NCBI GenBank assembly: GCA_963997925.1
Contig: CAXEOX010000004.1
Coordinates: 4,980-68,979 of the forward strand
DNA length: 64,000 nt
Source of the DNA: UBA11650 sp963997925
Lineage (GTDB): Bacteria; Chloroflexota; Dehalococcoidia; Lucifugimonadales; UBA3495
Direction: 5' to 3'
Both the position numbers and the translations under genes were made by a program. The first letter of the stretch is position 1. Each line of letters opens with the position of its first letter. Below the pieces are notes generated by a model that was not told the DNA's origin, did not search any database, and saw only the letters and a program-made list of their open reading frames with translations. Below are positions 59,247 through 64,000 of the stretch, in pieces.

Positions 59247-59594
59247 CTAGAGGCCTTGATCGAAGGGGTTGGGCAATCGCAGTAGAGAAACAGCCAGCCG
59301 GACCGTGTCTCTCAATAGGTCAGGGTTCACTTCTTCCAGTATGTCGTGCGCCGAGTGAATCAGCGAAACGTTCGGAGCGGTGAACATCAGCACTGGGATG
59401 CCTGCACGTCGAAAACTGGCGTGGTCGCTACTGCTGCCGGGCTGGTTTCTGCCCAGTGTCACGATGATCCCGTCTCTTTGTGCCAAATCAGCCGCACGGT
59501 CGAGCAAAGCGCCATCACCCAGTATCTCGACATTTTCGCCGCTGCCAAGGGCGTCGAAGTTCAGCATGGCAATGATTTCCTGCCGTCCCTCCAC
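59247..59594 (-). pseudogene. M28-family aminopeptidase, C-terminal remnant
   Basis: The 115-codon frame matches the second half of M28 zinc peptidases: IIAMLNFDALGSGENVEILG, the SSSDHASFRRAGIPVLMF metal/substrate region (Asp-His) and IHSAHDILEEVNPDLLRDTV with the last His ligand. The preceding ~150 residues with the other zinc ligands are missing; upstream in the same frame there is unrelated sequence and a TGA at 59640-59642. GTG 59594 is only the first possible start. It is most likely a decayed gene fragment. Confidence 0.7.
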
Positions 59595-59757
59595 CCCACC
59601 AGTATCCCCGGACTGATGGACCCACCAGGGTACCCGTCGTCAGAGTTCCTAATCAAATCGTGCGGTGCCACGGAGATTGCTATCGCCGCCTGAAAGATTT
59701 CTTGCTGGTATGATGGACTGATTACGGCCATTGAATATAGAAATAAGGAGTGCTCCC

Positions 59758-60822
59758 ATGGATGTCGGAATGATGATGATCTTCTCGAGTTACGGCTGGG
59801 AGGAAGGGTCAGACGGCCAGATGTGGGAAGAAGAACTACGCCTCGGGGAGATCGCCGCCGATGCGGGGTTCGATTGCCTCTGGTCAGCAGAACATCATTT
59901 CAACGACTATTCCTTCGTTCCGGACAATATCCATTTGATGACCCACCTTGCAGCAAAGTATCAGGATATCTATGTGGGAACTGCCGCCGTAATCCTTCCA
60001 TGGCATGACCCACTACGTGTCGCGGAAAATGCTGCCGTTCTTGATTTATTAAGTAATGGTCGGCTCCGGCTCGGGTTCGGGCGTGGTCTTGCTCGGCGTG
60101 AATTCGAGGCCTTCGGCCTCACTATGGACGAATCTCGGGAGCGTTTCGACGAGTCTGCGCCGATGATTGTCGAGGCTCTTAAGACGGGGTTTATTGAGGG
60201 CAACGGGGTTTACTACAAGCAGCCCCGCACGGAAATTAGACCCCGGCCGCAACATTCCTTCGACGGTCGTATCTACGCCGTAGCATCCAGCGAGGAGTCT
60301 GTTGTATCCGCAGCTAAACTAGGCGCACATATCATAATGTTCGCGGATCGTCCCTGGGAAATGCGGCTGCCCGGGATTGAGCGTGGTCGTGCCTTGCACC
60401 GTGAATATCACGGTACGGAGCCACCAGACGTAATGCTCACCGAATTTGTCGTCTGCGGCACTGATATTGCCCAGTGTGAGGTAGAAGCGCGCGAATATCA
60501 GGGTAAATTTGTCGAGAGTAATTTTCATCACTACGAATTTCTGGGCGATCATTTTAAATCGGTGAAGGGTTACGACTCTTATCAGCAGAAGGCCGAAATC
60601 GCACGTTCCGCTGGTCTAGACGGAGCAGTAGACGGGTTCATGCAAGCGGCTAGCTGGGGCACGCCGGACAAGATTTTGCGGGGGCTCGAGGAACGCCGAA
60701 AACTACTCGGCAATTTCGAGTTGAACGTCTCCTTTCGGTTTGGTGGCACGCCATACCATATCTCGGAGCGAGGCCTGAAGCTCTTCGCCAAGGAAGTGCT
60801 GCCGGTTTTGAAATCCTGGTAG
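59758..60822 (+). CDS. LLM-class flavin-dependent monooxygenase
   Basis: The 354-residue luciferase-like protein has the F420/FMN-dependent TIM-barrel features: FDCLWSAEHHFNDYSFVPDN, VGTAAVILPWHDPLRVAENA, LDLLSNGRLRLGFGRGLARREFEAFG and a C-terminal KGYDSYQQKAEIARSAG segment. A two-component FMN monooxygenase is the best general call; substrate unknown. ATG 59758 follows AAGGAG. It has more A/T at third codon positions (for example GATTTATTAAGTAATGGT) than its neighbours, which may indicate transfer. Confidence 0.85.
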   Translation: MDVGMMMIFSSYGWEEGSDGQMWEEELRLGEIAADAGFDCLWSAEHHFNDYSFVPDNIHLMTHLAAKYQDIYVGTAAVILPWHDPLRVAENAAVLDLLSNGRLRLGFGRGLARREFEAFGLTMDESRERFDESAPMIVEALKTGFIEGNGVYYKQPRTEIRPRPQHSFDGRIYAVASSEESVVSAAKLGAHIIMFADRPWEMRLPGIERGRALHREYHGTEPPDVMLTEFVVCGTDIAQCEVEAREYQGKFVESNFHHYEFLGDHFKSVKGYDSYQQKAEIARSAGLDGAVDGFMQAASWGTPDKILRGLEERRKLLGNFELNVSFRFGGTPYHISERGLKLFAKEVLPVLKSW

Positions 60823-61371
60823 ACGACCAATCAGTCACCCCCCCAGGATTAGATCAAGCACTTCGCCGGTAAGCGTTTAGGGCTAGTGAGCTGGGCATCT
60901 TAGTGTTCCAGCTAACACCCCGACTACCCACCAGTACCCGGATTCCAATTAAAACGCTTCACGGGCCTTGGACGCCAATGGTGGGGTAAGGTCGAAGGGC
61001 GCTTTTCCCAGCCCGATGTCGCCAACGTCGGGGGATTACAGCCCGACAACCCTGAAAGTACCCCACCCCATGCGGTACCGGAGGTGAGGTCGCTAAACAA
61101 GAAAAGCCCCCTCTAGCGAAAGGGCTTCTGTCGTCCGTTGGCGTTGGGCAAAAAGGCTGGGCTGTCGCTGGCACCCCCACTACCCCACCAGTACCCCGAC
61201 CCGGTATGGGACCCACGGGACAACTTATCGCTTTAGCGATTCTACCGGTTGGCTGTGCAGATTTTATTGGCCAGAATCCACCGTCTATCATGGTAGAATT
61301 GAGCTCCATACACCACCAAGGACCTACCTCGGGATATCGATATCCGCAACACGAGCACCAGGAGGTTTCGA
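60823..61371. other. Intergenic region before the molybdopterin dehydrogenase
   Basis: This 549-base gap contains a terminator-bearing repeat unit (61101-61200) that recurs at 63691-63875. A degenerate third copy of its CACCAGTACCC end lies near 60913-60948. The pieces between show no coding character. An SD AGGAGG at 61360-61365 serves the next gene. Confidence 0.55.
61101..61200. repeat. Direct repeat unit, copy A (contains a hairpin)
   Basis: GAAAAGCCCCCTC...AGGGCTTCTGT forms a hairpin. It is followed by CCGTTGGCGTTGGGCAAAAA, and the unit ends in GCACCCCCACTACCCCACCAGTACCCC. The same three blocks, in order and with few differences, recur after the next gene at 63691-63875. The two copies bracket one gene. 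Confidence 0.65.
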
Positions 61372-63672
61372 GTGCCCTACGTGGGACAGCCCCTTAAGAG
61401 ATTCGAGGACCTCAGGTTGATGACCGGTGGCGGCTCCTATCTGGACGATATGACTATGCCGGACATGGCGTACGCCGTTTTCGTCCGCAGCACCCAAGCC
61501 AACGCCAACATCAGGTCCATCAACGTGGCAGACGCACGAAACATGCCTGGTGTGGTCGCAGTGATCACCGGGCAAGACATAGCGGCGTCGGTGGACGACA
61601 TTCCCCATCGTGAAGTAGCTGAGATGGAAGGGGTGAAGATACCGGGCCATCCCGCCCTGGCCAGGGACAAGGTATGTTACGTCGGCCAGCCGGTAGCCCT
61701 TATCATAGCTGACGACCATTACACGGCGAATGACGCACTGGACTTGGTGCAGGTCGATTATGAACCGTTGCCGGTGGCTGAAGACCCATTGCTGGCTTCC
61801 CAAGCAGACACCTTCCCCATACACCCGGAATTAGGTGGCAACGTAGTGATGCGCGCCCACGAATCCCAGGGCGACCTGGAAAGGACCTTCGCACAGGCCG
61901 ACCGCATAGTCCGGGGAAGATATTCGTCTCCCCGCCTCTCGGCAGCGCCCATGGAAACCAGGGCCGTGCTGGCCCAATACATCCTGGAGTCCGACTCCTT
62001 GACCCTTTGGACCTCGACCCAAACTCCCCATCGGGTAAAGACCTACCTGGGCAGGCTCCTGAAGAACGCCCCGGCCAACATCCGGGTGATCGTTCCCGAC
62101 GTGGGAGGAGGGTTCGGCCAGAAAGTTGAATTGTGGCCTGAAGAGTTGGCCCTTGGCCACGCCGCCATGGTCATCCGACAGCCCATCAAGTGGGTGGAAG
62201 AACGGTGGGAAAACCTGCTGGCCTACCACGCACGAGGATTCAGCGGCGAGGTCGAAGCCGCCGTGAAGAATGACGGCACCATCTTGGGCATGCGCATGAG
62301 GTTCGTAGCCGATATGGGCGCCTATTTCCTAATAATGAGCCCCGGCCCGCCAATCAACTCCGTGCACCGTTCTGCCGGTCCCTACGCTATACCGGTCATG
62401 GACGTGGAGTGCGTCGCGGTCCTCACCAACAAGCCGCCCACCGGACCGTACCGAGGCGCAGGCGGACCAGAGGGTGCCTACTTCATGGAACGCTCGGTGG
62501 ACCAGATAGCCAAGGAGTTGGGGCTCGACCCGGCGGAGGTACGGCGGAGAAACTTTATCAGGCCTGAGGATTTTCCCTATACCACCGCCACCGGTCTCGT
62601 CTACGATTCAGGAGATTTCCAGCCCGCATTGGACAAAGCGCTGAATCTGGCAGACTACCCCGGGTACCGGAAAGCCCAATCCGATAATGGGTCAAATGGC
62701 CCGTTGATCGGGATCGGAATCGCCACGGTGGTCAAGGCTTCCGGCGGCACTAACAACGAGATGCGGAGCAGCAACGCCATCGTGCGGGTGGAGCCCACCG
62801 GCCTGGTCAAGGTCTTCACTGAAGTGTCTCCTCATGGCCAGGGCACGGAAACCACCTTCTCCCAGATCGTCGCCGACCAAATGGGAGTGGAGTTGGAAGA
62901 AGTCCAGATTCTCCATGGCGATACCGACATGCTGGAATCGGGTCAAGGTACCTTCGCCAGCCGAGGGCTTTCCGTGGGCGGCTCGGCCATGTATGTAGGG
63001 TTGCAGGCAGCCCGCGAAAAAATGTCCCTCATCGCTTCATCGATCCTGGAATGCCCCGCTGAGAACATTGATTTCGATGATGGCAAAGTCTTCAACCGGG
63101 AAGACCGGGAACGGGTGATGAGCTTCACCGAAGTCGCCTCTGCGGCTTATCAACCGGACATGATTCCCTCTGGAATGGATCCAGGGCTGGAATTCCCATC
63201 CGACTTCTCTTTGCCAGCCAATCCCTTCGGCTTCGCGGTCCACATCGCTGTGGTCGAGATTGACCGGGACAACGGTCACATGAAGGTCGTCCACTACGCC
63301 GCCGTTCACGACTGCGGACACGTAATCAACCCCAGGCTGCTGGAGGGGCAGATCCACGGAGCCATCGCCCAGGGACTGGGTCAGGCCCGCACGGAAGTGA
63401 CGGCCTATGACGCACAAGGGCAGCCGCTGAACGCCAGCTTCATGGACTACGGCATGCCTAAAGCGCCGACCATGCCGGAAATCCGGCTGGGGTTGACCGA
63501 AACCCCGTCGCCCACTAACCCCATGGGAGTGAAAGGCATAGGAGAACTGCCAACGGTGGCGGCCCCCGTTGCGGTGGCCAACGCCGTCGTGGACGCCTTA
63601 GCCCAGGCCGGCGCGCCCCCCATAGATACACCCCTAACCCCTGAAAAGATCTGGCGGGCGCTTCAGGGTTAG
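61372..63672 (+). CDS. Xanthine dehydrogenase/CoxL-family molybdopterin-binding subunit
   Basis: The 766-residue molybdenum hydroxylase large subunit begins PLKRFEDLRLMTGGGSYLDD and has the AYAVFVRSTQANANI N-domain and VGGGFGQKVELWPEELAL. The GPYRGAGGPEGAY loop and the active-site GVKGIGELPTVAAP with catalytic Glu are also present. The AYxCSFR loop of form I CO dehydrogenase is absent, so it is a form II-like aldehyde/heterocycle hydroxylase. No FAD (CoxM) or 2Fe-2S (CoxS) subunit genes are in view. GTG 61372 follows AGGAGG. Confidence 0.92.
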   Translation: MPYVGQPLKRFEDLRLMTGGGSYLDDMTMPDMAYAVFVRSTQANANIRSINVADARNMPGVVAVITGQDIAASVDDIPHREVAEMEGVKIPGHPALARDKVCYVGQPVALIIADDHYTANDALDLVQVDYEPLPVAEDPLLASQADTFPIHPELGGNVVMRAHESQGDLERTFAQADRIVRGRYSSPRLSAAPMETRAVLAQYILESDSLTLWTSTQTPHRVKTYLGRLLKNAPANIRVIVPDVGGGFGQKVELWPEELALGHAAMVIRQPIKWVEERWENLLAYHARGFSGEVEAAVKNDGTILGMRMRFVADMGAYFLIMSPGPPINSVHRSAGPYAIPVMDVECVAVLTNKPPTGPYRGAGGPEGAYFMERSVDQIAKELGLDPAEVRRRNFIRPEDFPYTTATGLVYDSGDFQPALDKALNLADYPGYRKAQSDNGSNGPLIGIGIATVVKASGGTNNEMRSSNAIVRVEPTGLVKVFTEVSPHGQGTETTFSQIVADQMGVELEEVQILHGDTDMLESGQGTFASRGLSVGGSAMYVGLQAAREKMSLIASSILECPAENIDFDDGKVFNREDRERVMSFTEVASAAYQPDMIPSGMDPGLEFPSDFSLPANPFGFAVHIAVVEIDRDNGHMKVVHYAAVHDCGHVINPRLLEGQIHGAIAQGLGQARTEVTAYDAQGQPLNASFMDYGMPKAPTMPEIRLGLTETPSPTNPMGVKGIGELPTVAAPVAVANAVVDALAQAGAPPIDTPLTPEKIWRALQG

Positions 63673-63690
63673 GCTCATTTAACAGACAAT

Positions 63691-63712
63691 GAAAAGCCCC
63701 CTCGCTTGAGGG
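63691..63712 (+). terminator. Hairpin terminator after the molybdopterin dehydrogenase
   Basis: GAAAAGCCCCCTC is followed by a short loop and GAGGGGGCT. The flanking AAAA and a TGTTAT stretch are consistent with a rho-independent terminator. It opens copy B of the direct repeat. Confidence 0.6.
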
Positions 63713-63878
63713 GGCTCTGTTATCCATTGGCGCTGGGCAAAAAAGAGCGCCTTCACTAGTTTGTGAAAACGCTTCGCTACTTCAGCATGTCCGGACCAGT
63801 TCTGTCAATCATTCGTGCCTAGGATCCAAAAAACCTAGGTAGTCGCTAGCACCCCCGCCACCCCACCAGTACCCCTGG
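63691..63878. repeat. Direct repeat unit, copy B, with internal insertion
   Basis: This copy has the same blocks as copy A (GAAAAGCCCCCTC hairpin, CATTGGCGCTGGGCAAAAAA, and GCACCCCCGCCACCCCACCAGTACCCC). About 90 extra bases lie between the second and third blocks. The insert contains CCTAGG twice (about 63818 and 63835) flanking an A-run. Confidence 0.6.
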
Positions 63879-63939
63879 CCGACGTGGCCCTGGCATTACG
63901 GTGGATAGAGGAATCTGCAGTGGAGACCGTTGAGCCACC

Positions 63940-64000
63940 ATGCAAATATTCGTGGATTGCGACGATACTCTGGTTCTGTACGATTCGCATACTGGCATCC
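63940..64000 (+). CDS. HAD-superfamily phosphatase, N-terminal start (continues past window)
   Basis: The first 20 codons from ATG 63940 encode MQIFVDCDDTLVLYDSHTGI. Here the DxDxT-type motif I of haloacid dehalogenase-like phosphatases (VDCDDTLVLYD) is plain; the first Asp would be the nucleophile. The start so close to motif I is normal for the family. The rest lies beyond base 64000, so the subfamily and substrate cannot be judged. Confidence 0.65.
   Translation, partial: MQIFVDCDDTLVLYDSHTGI

Noticed and set aside
1..64000. Global reassignment of TAG as a sense codon
   Set aside because: About half of the genes here end properly at TAG, including asnS, clpP, clpX and nrdR, so only local readthrough could explain the two interrupted genes.

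Overview
The window reads as one contiguous piece of chromosome from a free-living bacterium of moderately high GC content. It carries housekeeping genes with full-length, well-conserved products and no prophage, insertion sequence, CRISPR array, rRNA or tRNA that I could recognise. The gene content suggests Chloroflexota, probably Dehalococcoidia or the SAR202 group. Points in favour are a dcw remnant of only rsmH-ftsA-ftsZ without murein genes, a class II B12-dependent ribonucleotide reductase, a fused 2-oxoacid:ferredoxin oxidoreductase, and several SDR, FAH, luciferase-like and CoxL-like catabolic enzymes. This assignment is inference from gene content; no marker gene was searched.

Layout: 1-7.2 kb holds an SDR fragment, gatC-gatA, asnS, a truncated N6-methylase-like gene, and a ComD/ComE-like thiamine-diphosphate decarboxylase pair followed by a degenerate paralogue. 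7.3-12.6 kb is an iron module: fbpC-dtxR divergent from fbpA-fbpB. 12.6-16 kb has small soluble proteins (nitroreductase, cupin, lipoprotein, dehydrogenase). 16-20.6 kb has a UreH-type Ni/Co transporter with a Fur-family regulator, an MFS permease, a P-loop kinase and DegV. 20.6-27.2 kb has yggT-proC, pdxA, nrdJ and nrdR. 27.7-31.3 kb is rsmH-ftsA-ftsZ. 32-35.6 kb is tig-clpP-clpX. 35.6-44.6 kb is a long minus-strand run dprA-topA-xerC/D-aroQ-pepP-efp-xseA-xseB-formyltransferase. 44.9-47.5 kb is korAB. 47.6-51.6 kb has an ECF sigma factor, an anti-sigma gene and ccmABCDE. 51.9-64 kb is a looser accessory region: response regulator, SDRs, endonuclease III-like protein, FAH hydrolase, orphan solute-binding protein, FIST protein, peptidase fragment, flavin monooxygenase, molybdopterin dehydrogenase and the start of a HAD phosphatase.

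How the genes work together: the iron module pairs an uptake ABC transporter with its likely metal-responsive repressor, and nrdR sits next to nrdJ with paired NrdR-box-like dyads in front of both. tig-clpP-clpX is a protein quality-control group. The topA-dprA-xer-xse block is DNA metabolism joined to aroQ, pepP and efp. ccmABCDE exports and chaperones heme for c-type cytochromes, using a Cys-type CcmE.

The most striking oddities are two otherwise intact genes 3.4 kb apart (dprA and the ECF sigma factor), each broken by a single in-frame TAG codon. Others are a palindromic repeat carried in frame inside gatA, a third TPP-domain protein that has lost its cofactor motif, and two unexplained structured intergenic segments next to terminators (3' of nrdJ and 3' of ftsZ). 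A terminator-containing repeat unit also flanks the molybdopterin dehydrogenase on both sides.
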